Of a stretch of DNA of 64,000 nt, positions 10,320 through 20,146 are shown one piece after another. The notes beneath the pieces are model-generated. The model saw only the letters and a program-made list of their open reading frames with translations, was not told the DNA's origin and searched no databases. Positions within the stretch are counted from its first letter, which is position 1, and the number at the start of each line of letters is the position of its first letter. Both the position numbers and the translations under genes were made by a program. The DNA is from Limnanthes douglasii subsp. nivea (taxonomy: Eukaryota; Streptophyta; Magnoliopsida; Brassicales; Limnanthaceae): NCBI GenBank assembly GCA_036936605.1, contig JAUPFV010000003.1:76120273-76184272 (forward strand). The letters run 5' to 3'.

Positions 10320-12676
10320 GAATCAAAATAGAAAAGACATTGTTCAAAAAACTAAAACAACATACAAACTATTAACAAGCATAATATGTTAATAAGTGAG
10401 CAACTTGTTATTTGAAGCACCTTCCTAGCAAAGGACATGAGATCTTCTAGAGTATCGTCGAGCGAACGAATACAATTTATCGTGTTAACCACATTAACCA
10501 CGAATTTTTCATTTAGGATACGAGGCGTGATGTTAAAACAACCATATTTCTTCACATACACTTCGTACTGGAGGGAAGAATGTCCTACTGCTTGTTTCCA
10601 ACGGTCGTGAATAACTATCAATCATCAACAAATGCTCCATTCAGTTGATCAACTCCCTACACTCAACCACAAAACGAAGATTGTTGCCTCTTGTTAGACC
10701 AGTTCTACGGAAATCGGAGCCATCGGTTTCTCTTGACCCAAACGATCTGCCACATCGCTCGATCTACGTGGTATGCCTCGCTAACAAACACAAGGACAAT
10801 TGAGTTGCAATACAACTCTTTTTTATGCTTCATGAACGCTGCACGAACATTGACGTACGATCTAAAAGCACATGCAAATAAACAAACACACACATATAAA
10901 CGTGTAATAAATAAACACATATATTAATCGATTATGTAAACAAACAAACTTACATCCGTGTATTCTTAAGCCGCAAGGAGGTCATGGTAGTACGACTTCC
11001 CATGAACAAGTCCCCCGCTAAGCTTTCTGGGCAACCACGCCAGCATCTTCGGATCGGTCGGGCTGTAACCGCTATTCACCACCGTTCGAAAGGTAGGGAA
11101 GCGGCCATGCACCCAACACTCCAACAACGCCAAAAACCTAACTAAACTCTTCAGGGAGTGCTTTGAAATGCCTCTTAAGCTCTTGTACAACCAAGTCAAT
11201 GTGCATGTACCCCATACAAACTTATCAAGCTTCTCTAAGTAATCGAGATGATGGAGAAAATTACACTGGATTTTTTTATCTTGTGTTGGTGAATATGGTA
11301 CATCCGAGAAAAAACAGGATGTACGCTCGAGCGGCTTGTTTCTTCATATCTATAGTAAGGGCTGGTGTGGATTATTTTCAACTGAGGGTAATTTTGTCTA
11401 AAGTTTTGTGATGTTTCAAAGGTATTTAATGTTTAAGTGGTTTGTAGTGAGAGATTTGAGTTGTATGGTTGTATTAAATGTTCATTACCATCATTAATGA
11501 AAGTGGTTGGGTATTTTAATTATGGCCTACATGGGCTTTCGGGTCATACTTACAAATTCGGGTCGAGTTCAAAGACCCATTAATTATTAAGCAGGTAAGT
11601 AATTAGCTTATTCATGAAGTGATTTAGTTTTTAATACATTAGTCCTGTTTGGATGGTTCAGTGGGTGGTTTTTGTCCGAATTGCCCCTGTCCGGTTCTCA
11701 CAGTGAGTGGTGAGAAAATCCGGACTCATCAAGGGCAACATTCGAATCCAGATACACGTCTCCCAAATGCGTTTCCCTTAGCCATCGAAAGCCGAACAAA
11801 CTCCCATCGTGCGCCTTCATCTCCTGTTGTACGTATTCAGGCGAAACTCCCAACAACTAGGCATATTGTGCATACATCTAATCTATCGACTTGGTCCTGA
11901 AAGCGTCAATAATTCTCCCATCGACTGGGAGGCCGATAATTGCATACACGTCGTCCAACATGATAGTCATCTCGCCGAACAAGAACTGGAAGGTGTTGGT
12001 CTGCTGGTTCCACATTTCAATGAACACCTCGTCCAACTGCGGGTGCGAATTGAATTTCAGTGGGTGACACATAAGTGGCCAGAACGGAGTACCTTCTGAT
12101 ATTTCCTTCATCCTTTGTTGTTTGCTAAAGTGCCATTAACCTAGTAGCCCGTATTTGGACTGGACCGTGATGCGAAAATGGGACTGAAACAAAGAAAATA
12201 AATATCAATAGACCATAAAAAAATTAGTTCAAGTATAAAAGTAATTATTGAAGTAGTGAATTAAAGAACATACGTCGTCCACGAAAGTGAAGTAGGCCCT
12301 GTGCTGCATATTGTCGGAGAACAGAATAATACTGTTCTGCACCAAGAAATAAATCCCTCCATATCTCAGGATCGGTTGAACGCCCTTGGCTACGGGCGGG
12401 TAGCTCGGGGACATCCGCCTCTTCCTCGTTCTCGAAGTCTATAAGCCCACGGACCTCTTGTGGAGGTGATGGCTGTAAACCCCACTCCCTCGTGGAATTA
12501 TATTTTGTATGCCTTACGAATCGTTCGGTATGTAGTGGACGCTCACCAAGGTTTGCCTGATCCCCCTTCAGACGACTACCACTACCGCCACAATTTTTCG
12601 ACGAACGGACTTCTTCCCGTTCACGCCTTCCTACCTTTTTCTCCTTTTCTTTCTCCGGTCTAGATACTTTATGCAT
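10320..12676 (-). pseudogene. Plant mobile domain (PMD) gene, copy B, disrupted by a solo LTR
   Basis: Exon 1 starts at the ATG at 12676 and encodes a charged N-terminus (EKEKEKKVGRREREE) ending near 12273. A likely 89-bp intron (12273-12185, GTATGT...TTTCAG) follows. Exon 2 contains LDEVFIEMWNQQTNTFQFLF, GEMTIMLDDVYAIIGLPVDG (PMD block) and, beyond the inserted LTR, KKQAARAYILFFLGCTIFTN, LDKFVWGTCTLTWLYKSLRG and LLECWVHGRFPTF. All are in the order expected for PF10536. A C-terminal piece with AYHVDRAMWQIVWVKRN (compare 'PERVLRQFG..Q') lies at 10920-10705. The 10621-10352 frame may be the tail. The solo LTR, at least one in-frame stop near 11878 and frame changes near 11200-11260 make this a pseudogene. 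The family's reported role is nuclear silencing and development. Confidence 0.7.
11363..11731 (-). mobile_element. Solo LTR of a Tat-like gypsy family inside PMD gene B
   Basis: The sequence starts TGGTGTGG and ends ACTCATCA, exactly like the LTRs at 50721-51147 and 59323-59749. It shares internal blocks (gggtatttt, gggctttcgggtcat, gttcaaagacccat). It is 369 bp and clearly more diverged than those copies, so it is an older insertion or a related subfamily. It is flanked by a perfect 5-bp target-site duplication AGGGC (11358-11362 and 11732-11736). No internal element sequence remains, which is the usual product of recombination between two LTRs. The PMD frame is continuous across the site when the LTR and one duplication copy are ignored. 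Confidence 0.9.
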
Positions 12677-13809
12677 GCAACAAAAAAATATAAATGTAAG
12701 CTTATAATCAATTAGATCCCCGCTGGGTGAGCCTAGGTAGCCCCAGTGGGGAACATTTTAGACATGCAAGGAAAACAAGAGGATCAAGAAATGTTTAGAA
12801 AAAAAATATGGTTCCCCATCGGGGACCTAGAACACCTGCACCAAAAACCTCATTTTCAACTCGAATCCAACCCTAACAACTATATTCTAACACAAATCTA
12901 GTCATCTAACAACAACATATGACTTCTAACACCTAAATAAACATACATTTACCTATTTTAACACCCTCAATAGCCTAAATCTACATAAACCATAGAAAAC
13001 TAAATATAAGAAAAAACTAGAGAAAATTAATTTTTACTCTTTCCCCTTGTCCATTTCTTGTTGTTTGTCGGAATGAAGTACTACAGAGTGGTAGAAGAAG
13101 CCTTTTAGTTAGCCGAAAATTGTTGTTACTTGAGTTTAGGTTTTAAAACTTCCGTGAGGGAGATAAAAAAAGTTTGGGGCTGTTTTTATTTTGAAGATAG
13201 TCAAAGATTAGGGTTATCGCTTAATAAATCTACCGGGGTATTTTGAGATTTTTTTAAATTGGTTAAAATTAAAATGGAACTGCTTAGAATTGAGGATGAT
13301 CTTCGTATTGGAACCGGATTTAAAGCTTATATAATAATACAATTACAATTTAATTTATCATTAAATCATAAAACTCTTTGTTTCGATGCACTTACTAATA
13401 GACTCATTGTTTGATAATAAAACTCAATGTTTTTATATATCATTGTTGCCATTTTTCGCATAATGATTACTTAGTTTCCATTTAACTTTAAAAGTTTGTT
13501 GCGATTTTCTCCAAAGTTTTATCTTCATCGTCATTATTTATAACAGTATTCTGTTCATATTTTCTGACGAAAATTAACCAAAACTAATTATTTTCCATCA
13601 CCGATTTAGACCTAAACCTTAATTAGCCTACAAAATGTATACAAAAATTCTCAAATTTTAGAATAAACACTAAAAACAAACTTTAGACTTTTAGATTAGG
13701 ATGTTACTCTGAACTACTAAGCACCAACACTCATGTTTACCTAGTTACGGTATATGCATACCTTGCTACTTAGGTATAATCATGAACAAGTTCTTATTTA
13801 TGTTTGAAT
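12677..13809. other. Upstream region of PMD gene B; no gene seen
   Basis: AT-rich sequence with two GC-richer patches near 12720 and 12815 that share ccccgctggg / ccccatcggggacct motifs. No ORF of note. The copia element begins at 13810. Confidence 0.4.
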
Positions 13810-14442
13810 TGTTAGAATATCCGACATGCTAAATAAACATATTCGGCTATAGTCTTAAGGAAATCCAAATTAAAAGTAATCGATTTAATTAATTAATTGA
13901 CTAAATTGGACCGTGGGTAAAAAAGGCATTATGAGCTCAAGTGTGGTAACCGGGTTGAATTTGGACACTGTGATGAAGAGGGCCAAAAGCAAAACACTTA
14001 AGCCTGAACTAATAAATCAGGGATATAAATTGAATTATCAATTTATCGGGTTATTGTCGTTGACACAAGGAAGTAATAAAGGATGGGCTTTACAATGTTG
14101 GGCTTGACATTGTTAAATCTATATATAAGGGGCTAGGTTTAGGTATTTCATTACTCTAAACCCTAATCAGAAATACAGGTGCTTCCTTGATTGTCTGGAA
14201 ACCTTTTTCTTCCTCTCTAATTTGATTCTGCAGTTTTATCAATTTCATAAACGGAATTGCTAATAACGTTGAATCGCTGAAAAATGCAAAAGAACAAAAG
14301 AGAATACTAGATGGAGAGCAGTATGCAAACCCATAAGTGTTCTTGTTTTCGGTTTATTCATTAGGTGAATCTACAAAGGGTTTAATTATTTTTCCGCGAT
14401 TTGTTATATATTATTTGATGTGATTTTGAATAATATATAACA
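13810..14442 (+). repeat. Copia 5' LTR
   Basis: 633 bp. Matches the right LTR along its length (ccgacatgctaaataaacat, ggttgaatttggacact, ggggctaggtttagg). It lacks a 38-bp segment near the 5' end and a 42-bp duplication, both present in the right LTR. The downstream tatataagggg near 14122 is a likely promoter TATA box. Confidence 0.93.
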
Positions 14443-14444
14443 AT

Positions 14445-14457
14445 TGGTATCAGAGCC
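14445..14457 (+). other. Primer-binding site (initiator tRNA-Met)
   Basis: TGGTATCAGAGCC starts two bases after the 5' LTR. It is complementary to the 3' end of plant initiator methionine tRNA, the standard copia primer. Confidence 0.93.
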
Positions 14458-15640
14458 AAATTAACCCTTTTTTAGGATCCGGTAGAATAATTGAATCATG
14501 TATTAAAAGATAAAGATGCATGTTTTTCCTCATCGTAAAGAATCCATGTCATTGGGATTATGTGTGAATTGAATTGGTTAGGGCATGGATTTAGGGATTG
14601 TATGAAAATCATGTTATGTGATTTATTCGTATTGAAAACATGTTTTATTATGAGTAAATTGCAATTTTGATAGTTTGGAGATTTCATTTTTTTGGTTAAA
14701 TTAGGGTTTATTGATGTCTGGAATTTCTTCTCCCAAAATCAGCATCAAATCAACCCTAAAATAACGAATAAAATCAGAACTATTGAGACAATGGCTCATC
14801 AACGGCTTAACCCATGATATTAACACGGGTCGAAGGCTGTCCGGCGATGAACACCGTTACCTGCGCAAGAAATAGTGACAGTAAACACACCCATAACCTG
14901 CAAGTAGGTTGTTGCTGCAAATTTCACCAGACAGGTAAGCTGCTGTAAATTTACAGCAGGTACGTTCCTGCTGCACTGCAGCAAGCAGGTAAGCTGCTGC
15001 ATGTGCAGACAAACTGCTGCTGTACAAAAAAAGTAAAAAAAAAGAAGTAAAAATAAAATAAATTAATAGTATTATTAATTTAAAAATATTTGAAGCAAAG
15101 TATTTCACAAATACGATATGTTTGGCATGTTATTTTTGTATATGGATTTGTGAATTAAATTGTATGTGCGTGAATAATTAAATGACGATCCATGACTAAG
15201 GTCTCGTAGATCGGTAGGTGAAACAAAGAAATTAATTTAATCGGCCCCCCGGAAGGTTAAAATGAATTATCTTATAGATCATAGGCTTCGAAAGGTTCAG
15301 GGATTAAATTTAAATTCAAATATTATCGGTCCTCTGGAAGGTTCACGTTTGGGCTTAAATTAATCATGAACGGGAGAAAATTACAGAAAATAGCTGTTGT
15401 GTTGATTTTAATTTGAAGTAAATGGCATCGGCCCTCCGAAGGTCTCATTGGTACTTAGAAAATTAAAATAATAATCATGCTAATTTGTTTTCTCAAACGC
15501 ATAAAATTGCATGTTAGTATGATTTGCCCTCCGATATCTATTATCAATGAATTTTATGTTTTACATGTATTTTCCATGTTCATGCATATGTTTTCAGTTA
15601 TATCTCAAGATGCTAAATGTGCTTTGTGTTTTTTGTTCTT
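14458..15640 (+). other. Copia untranslated leader with internal repeats
   Basis: No gag ORF is seen here. Near 14890-15025 the sequence is dense in CTGC/GCAG words and holds caggtaagctgctg twice (about 14933 and 14985). From 15241 to 15535 a degenerate motif (tcggccctccggaaggtt) recurs near 15241, 15283, 15326, 15428 and 15521. These may be structural or packaging elements of the leader; that role is inferred only. Confidence 0.5.
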
Positions 15641-16430
15641 ATAATAGTATTCATTGGTTATAATTTGTTGGGGAATCGTCCACCGACATTGGATTGATCG
15701 GACTTCTAATTATGGAAGGAAGAAATGTTTTTGCTTTTTTGTGTACATGATTATGACTATGCATTGTCAACTCGCAAACCATCCCCCCTTAGTCCGGAAA
15801 GTACACCGGATGAAACTAAGGCTGATGAAAAATGGGAGAGGTCAAATAAGTTATACATGGCACTCTTTGTACAGGGGATACCAGTAGCATTGCATGGGGT
15901 CTGTCTCTAAAGGTGTTACCACTTCCTCGGTCTTTCTCACGGAGATTGAGAAAGTGTTTGCAAAAAATGAGAAGGTAGAGATGCAGCGTTTGCTCATTGA
16001 GCTAGCTACCAAAAAGTATAATGGCAAAGGTAAAATCTGGGAGCACATTCTGGGAATGTCGATGATTGACCAAAAGTTAAAGGCAATCAGTTTAGACTTA
16101 CCTGAGGAATGCATAGCGGGATTCATATTTCATTCGCTGCCAGACCGGTTTAAGTATTTCCAGTCCACCTATAACTTCATACGCAAAAATTAGAATATCA
16201 ATGAGTTGATTTCCCACGCTGCACAGGAGGATAAAATACTTAAAGGCATAGCACCTGAGGCTAATGTGATTACATTAGCAAATAAGGCAGGAACTAAGCG
16301 GAAACCAGATGGCAAAGGACCAGGTCAAGGTCTACTAAAGTAGAAAAAACCTGAGGAATCGACTGTAGGTCGATGATTTTTATGCAAAGAGAAAGGACAT
16401 CTGAAGAAGGATTGTGAGAAACGCTGGGCT
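15640..16430 (+). pseudogene. Copia gag (nucleocapsid-like) remnant
   Basis: The 15894-16193 frame contains EIEKVFAKNEKVEMQRLLIE, MSMIDQKLKAISLDLPEECI and FIFHSLPDRFKYFQSTYNF. These match copia gag (UBN2 type), including the 'L..LP..y..f...y' block. Downstream near 16376-16425 a zinc knuckle reads FLCKEKGHLKKDC: three of the four CCHC ligands remain, and the first Cys is lost near a stop codon (tga). The initiating part before 15850 is frame-shifted. The protein would form particles and bind element RNA; this copy could not make it intact. Confidence 0.75.
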
Positions 16431-16489
16431 TACATGATAAGCAAAGGTACTCCCACATCTTTGGTTGTTTCAGAACGTAATATAGTTTA

Positions 16490-17080
16490 TGTTAAAAGAA
16501 ATACTTGGTGGGTTGATTTGGCTGCATCAAATCATGTTTGTGTTTCTTTGTAAGGTACGCCAAAGAGAAGGATGCTAAGTGAGGATGAAAGATCCATTTT
16601 CATGGCAAACGGGAGTTCGTGTGATGTTTTAGCTATTTGTGACTTTTCTTTAAAACTTTCTACTGGACATGTATTATTTTTAAAGGATGTAATGTATGTT
16701 CCCAGTTTTCGGAGGAACTTAATTTCTTTTCCAGTTTTAGACTTGCAAGGTTACTCTTGTCTGATGGGAAACAATTGTTTTACACTCTCTTTAAATAATA
16801 TGATTGTTGGAAATAAAAATTTAATTAAAGAGGATAATTTGTATTTGTTGAATACTATTAATAATCACAATATTTCTATGAATACACAACGTACACCAAA
16901 CAAAATTACTAAATCTGAAAAATCTTCTAAGTTGTGGCACAAACGATTAGGGTACATATCCAAAGTTAGAATTGACAAGCTTGTTGCTGAAGGTTTATTA
17001 GGCCCCCTTGATTACTCTGACTTCGGTATATGTGTCGAGTATATCAAAGGGAAACAAACCAAAATTAAAAGGTTATGAGC
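16490..17080 (+). pseudogene. Copia protease and GAG-pre-integrase segment
   Basis: After the knuckle, NTWWVDLAASNHVCVSL corresponds to the copia protease active site ('W..DSGAS.H'). The Asp remains but the following residues are L-A-A, so activity is doubtful. The 168-residue ORF 16572-17078 continues with MANGSSCDVLAICDFSL, FLKDVMYVPSFRRNLISFPVL and the pre-integrase block LWHKRLGYISKVRIDKLVAEGLL. The zinc-binding Cys pattern is partly kept (GICVEYIKGKQ). A stop precedes the ORF at 16552. Confidence 0.8.
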
Positions 17081-17089
17081 ATATAGAGT

Positions 17090-17860
17090 GAAATAAGTCC
17101 TAGAGTTGGTACATCCCGACATTTGTGAACCGTTCCCACATGAATCGTGGAACGGGCAGCGGTACTTTATATCATTCAACGACGACTACTCTTATTTCGG
17201 TTAAATCTATCTTCTTTATAAAAAGTCTGAGGCCTTGGAAAAGTTTATAGCTTTTAAGACCGAGGTTGAGAAACAACTTGGTAAAATCATTAAGACCATT
17301 AGATCTGACCGTGGTGGTGAATACTATTGTAGATATGATGGATCGGGTGAACAAAATCCAGGAAGCTTTTCATAGTACCTAGAGAAGTGTGGAATAGTCC
17401 CTCAATACACTATGCCTGGTTCACCTCGCATGTACGGTGTATCTGAGAGACGGAATCGAACACTAAAAGATATGGTTAGAAGCATGATAAGTCACTCATC
17501 TCTACCATTATCTCTCTGGGGGGAAGTCATCAAATGTGCCGCTTATATACTCAGTCGAGTACCCACAAAGGATACTTTAAAGACTTCATATGAGGTTTGG
17601 AACTAGCGTAGACCTAATTTAAAGCATCTGCATGTGTGGGGTTGTCCAGCTGAGGCGAGGCCTCACAAACCTCAAGAAAAGAAACTAGACACAAAAACAC
17701 TTAGTTGTTTCTTTATAGGTTATTCCGAACATTCCAGAGGGTTTAAGTTTTATGATTCTCTCACTGCTACAATATTTGAGACAAGAACGACCAAGTTTCT
17801 AGAGGATGTTGAGTTTGGGGGAAGAATAAGGGAACATATGTTGATTTTGAGGAAGAATCT
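17090..17860 (+). pseudogene. Copia integrase core, broken
   Basis: On the plus strand the first catalytic Asp region (FNDDYSYFG, then a stop) is followed by EKFIAFKTEVEKQLGK and IRSDRGGEYY, which carries the second Asp. YGVSERRNRTLKDMVRSMI carries the catalytic Glu. The 17634-17864 frame has the C-terminal GC..FIGY.....G.KFYD block. At least three stops or frame breaks (near 17203, 17375 and 17607) separate the pieces. Integrase normally inserts the cDNA, generating the 5-bp duplication seen at the element ends. Confidence 0.85.
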
Positions 17861-18542
17861 ATAGAGATTCATGAAGGTTTTAATATGAATACTGAGATAT
17901 CTGAAGCTTGGGTTGTAATGCCAATCATTTCGTCCCATTAGAACAAGGTAATCCTCAAATTAACACTAATACTCGACTTGAGGGTTCTAACAAAGATACA
18001 AATATGATCCAGGTAGAACAAAATGAACCTCAATATAATCTTCCACAAGGGAATCAAACATCGTTCATAATTATCAAACTCCACCTCTTCAAGAAGTACA
18101 ACAAGAGGAAATAGTGCCATTAAGAAGGTCCGCTAGATAAATGAAGAGTACTATAGGTCCAAAATTTATAGTATATCTTCAGGAGCATGATGAGTTATGT
18201 CATGGTACTGTAGATGATCCCTCATCCTACAAACAGGCCATGGCAAGCTCTGAATCTTAAAAGTGGATTAACGCTATGCAAGAAGAGTATAAATCAAAGT
18301 AGGATAATGCGGTATGGGATCTTGTCCCATTACCTGAAGGGAAAAAGGAAATTGGTTGCAAATAGGTTTACAAAACCAAACTCGATTCCCTGGGTAATGT
18401 GGAAAGACATAAAGCACGTCTTATAGCGAAAGGTTATACTCAACGTGAAGGAATTGATTTTAAAGAAACATTCGCTCTGGTATCGACGAAGGATTCCTTT
18501 AGAACAATCATTGAATTAGTTGTACATTTTGACCTTGAGCTT

Positions 18543-18943
18543 TGATGAGTCCGAATTTTGCATGCTCCCCGGACAAGGACAGATCGGTCCAAGGCCTCCG
18601 GACCGGACAGACCACTTCGAACGCTCTGACCATAGGACTGTTCGAACTATGACAAAAGTACTAAAAAACCTAAACACTTCTTGACTAAGCTACTTGCTCT
18701 CTTACTTAGAGCTCATGGGTCTTTGAACATGACCCGTGTCCATTAAACATGACCCGAAAGCCCATAAGGGCCCAAACATCAGGGTATAAATACCCAACCA
18801 CCTGCATTAAGTGTGGGTAATAAGAATTAACTGCTACCAGCCAGCTTAATTATCTCTATACTCTCTACTTTAAACACATAACACCCACATACTACTATAA
18901 AACACCAACCAAATTACAAGCCTACCCTCAGGCAATAACTGTC
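18543..18943 (+). repeat. Left (5') LTR of the deleted gypsy element
   Basis: Starts TGATGAGTCCGAATT. Contains agggtataaataccc near 18781, a strong TATA context. It differs from the right LTR at about 11 of roughly 400 positions (counted by eye). The terminal ccacacca is missing because of the deletion junction. Confidence 0.9.
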
Positions 18944-19291
18944 GACCAGCTTCTCAGGAGAGTGCTCCGTATCCGATCCCATTGCAATAAAGGGAGAAGG
19001 TTTTTTTAGGCTAGTGGCTGTAACTCCTGGCTCGACAACAGGCTCCGATTCCTGAACTGAGGAACCAGAGATTATGGGGGAGAGGTTTGTTTGAAATAGT
19101 TTTCTGGGCTTAGTTCCTTTGGAAGAAGAAGAGCCTCGATCTGACTCAGAAGCAGAGGTGATTGGTCTATCAACAGGCGAGGTGGGTAACCCTGCTGCGA
19201 TACGTCTTTCTCTTTCGACTTTTTGAGCCTTCTCTAACTCAGAAAGGTTGAGCCACCCGCCTTTGACAAGAGCGTTCCTCGCTGTAAACAT
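18914..19291 (-). pseudogene. Truncated antisense gene, exon-1 start fused to LTR sequence
   Basis: An ATG at 19291 opens a 125-codon frame whose first 115 or so residues are nearly identical to the antisense gene start at 51598 (start MFTARNALVKGGWLNL, then ELEKAQKVERERRIAAGLP). The larger copy has a one-base insertion near 51895; this copy keeps the frame through KKPSPFIAMGSDTEHSPEK. The last residues (SYCLRVGL) come from the adjoining LTR, so this is a chimeric ORF created by the internal deletion. The PF04195-like and coiled-coil regions are absent. Confidence 0.8.
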
Positions 19292-19388
19292 AAACTATTA
19301 AGCAAAGTTTTTGCTTTAGAGAGAGAAAGCTTTGAGAGATTTTACAGAGTAAATTTGAAGGAGATGGTAAAACAGTAGAAAGTGAGTT

Positions 19389-19571
19389 TGTATTTATAAT
19401 AAATCTGAAAAAGGAAGTTGATTCCTAGGATAATTTGAAAAGTTTGGCAATGATTAAAAGACGGCGCTGATGTCACCACCTTTAATTAAAGAGGTTGCTT
19501 TTTGAAGAAGGTGGGTTCGAAATTCAAGCTGAAAAAAGGCTGAAACAACCAATCAGAAAGTGACACGTGTC
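19389..19571 (-). promoter_or_regulatory. Antisense promoter: TATA box and palindromic G-box
   Basis: Read on the minus strand, attataaata (19400-19391) lies about 100 bases before the ATG at 19291. A perfect palindrome GACACGTGTC (19562-19571) contains the plant G-box CACGTG, a bZIP/bHLH site. The homologous site in the larger element (51315-51324) is GACACATGTC. Promoter function is inferred from motif and position. Confidence 0.5.
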
Positions 19572-19738
19572 CCACGAACTCTGACAAAAACCGTTTTGAA
19601 TTCGTGAAGCTTTATCTATCCGAATAAACTTATAGCCCGAATTGATAGATCTGTCCGGATAAAAGCTACCCCTGATGTCGGACTGTTTTTCAGGTCTTTG
19701 ACAAGAGTATTTGCACAAACACCTGAAAAAAGGGATCC

Positions 19739-20146
19739 TGATGAGTCCGAATTCTGCATGCTCCCCGGACAAGGATAGATCGGTCCAAGGCCTCCGGACC
19801 GGACAGACCACTTCGAACGCTCTGACCGTAGGACTGTTCGAACTATGACAAAAGTACTAAAAAACCTAAACACTTCTTGACTAAGCTACTTGCTCTCTTA
19901 CTTATAGCTCATGGGTCTTTGAACATGACCCGGGTCCATTAAACATGACCCGAAAGCCCATAAGGGCCCAAACATCAGGGTATAAATACCCAACCACCTG
20001 CATTAAGTGTGGGTAATGAGAATTAACTGCTACCAGCCAGCTTAATTTTCTCTCTATTCTCTACTTTAAACACATAACACCCACATACTACTGTAAAACA
20101 CCAACCAAATTACAAGCCTACCCTCAGGCAATAATTGTCCACACCA
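19739..20146 (+). repeat. Right (3') LTR of the deleted gypsy element
   Basis: 408 bp, TGATGAGTCC to GTCCACACCA. It is preceded by the purine-rich ctgaaaaaagggatcc, the probable polypurine tract. Confidence 0.93.

Larger units (their letters stand above)
18543..20146 (+). mobile_element. Internally deleted gypsy element nested in the copia RT
   Basis: A 1604-bp insertion with two LTRs of the same family as the 50.7-59.7 kb element, in the opposite orientation. It is flanked by a perfect duplication AGCTT (18538-18542 and 20147-20151). Only about 795 bp of internal sequence is left (18944-19738), corresponding to bases 51148-51949 of the larger element. Everything from the 5' LTR junction through gag and pol to the first exon of the antisense gene is gone. 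The junction at 18940-18943 shares tgtc with both parents, as expected for a microhomology-mediated deletion. The left LTR lost its last few bases in the event. Confidence 0.93.

Noticed and set aside
12460..12663. 67-codon plus ORF
   Set aside because: Complement of PMD gene B exon 1.
14445..14457. tRNA-like TGGTATCAGAGCC
   Set aside because: It is the copia primer-binding site. No cloverleaf can be folded around it.
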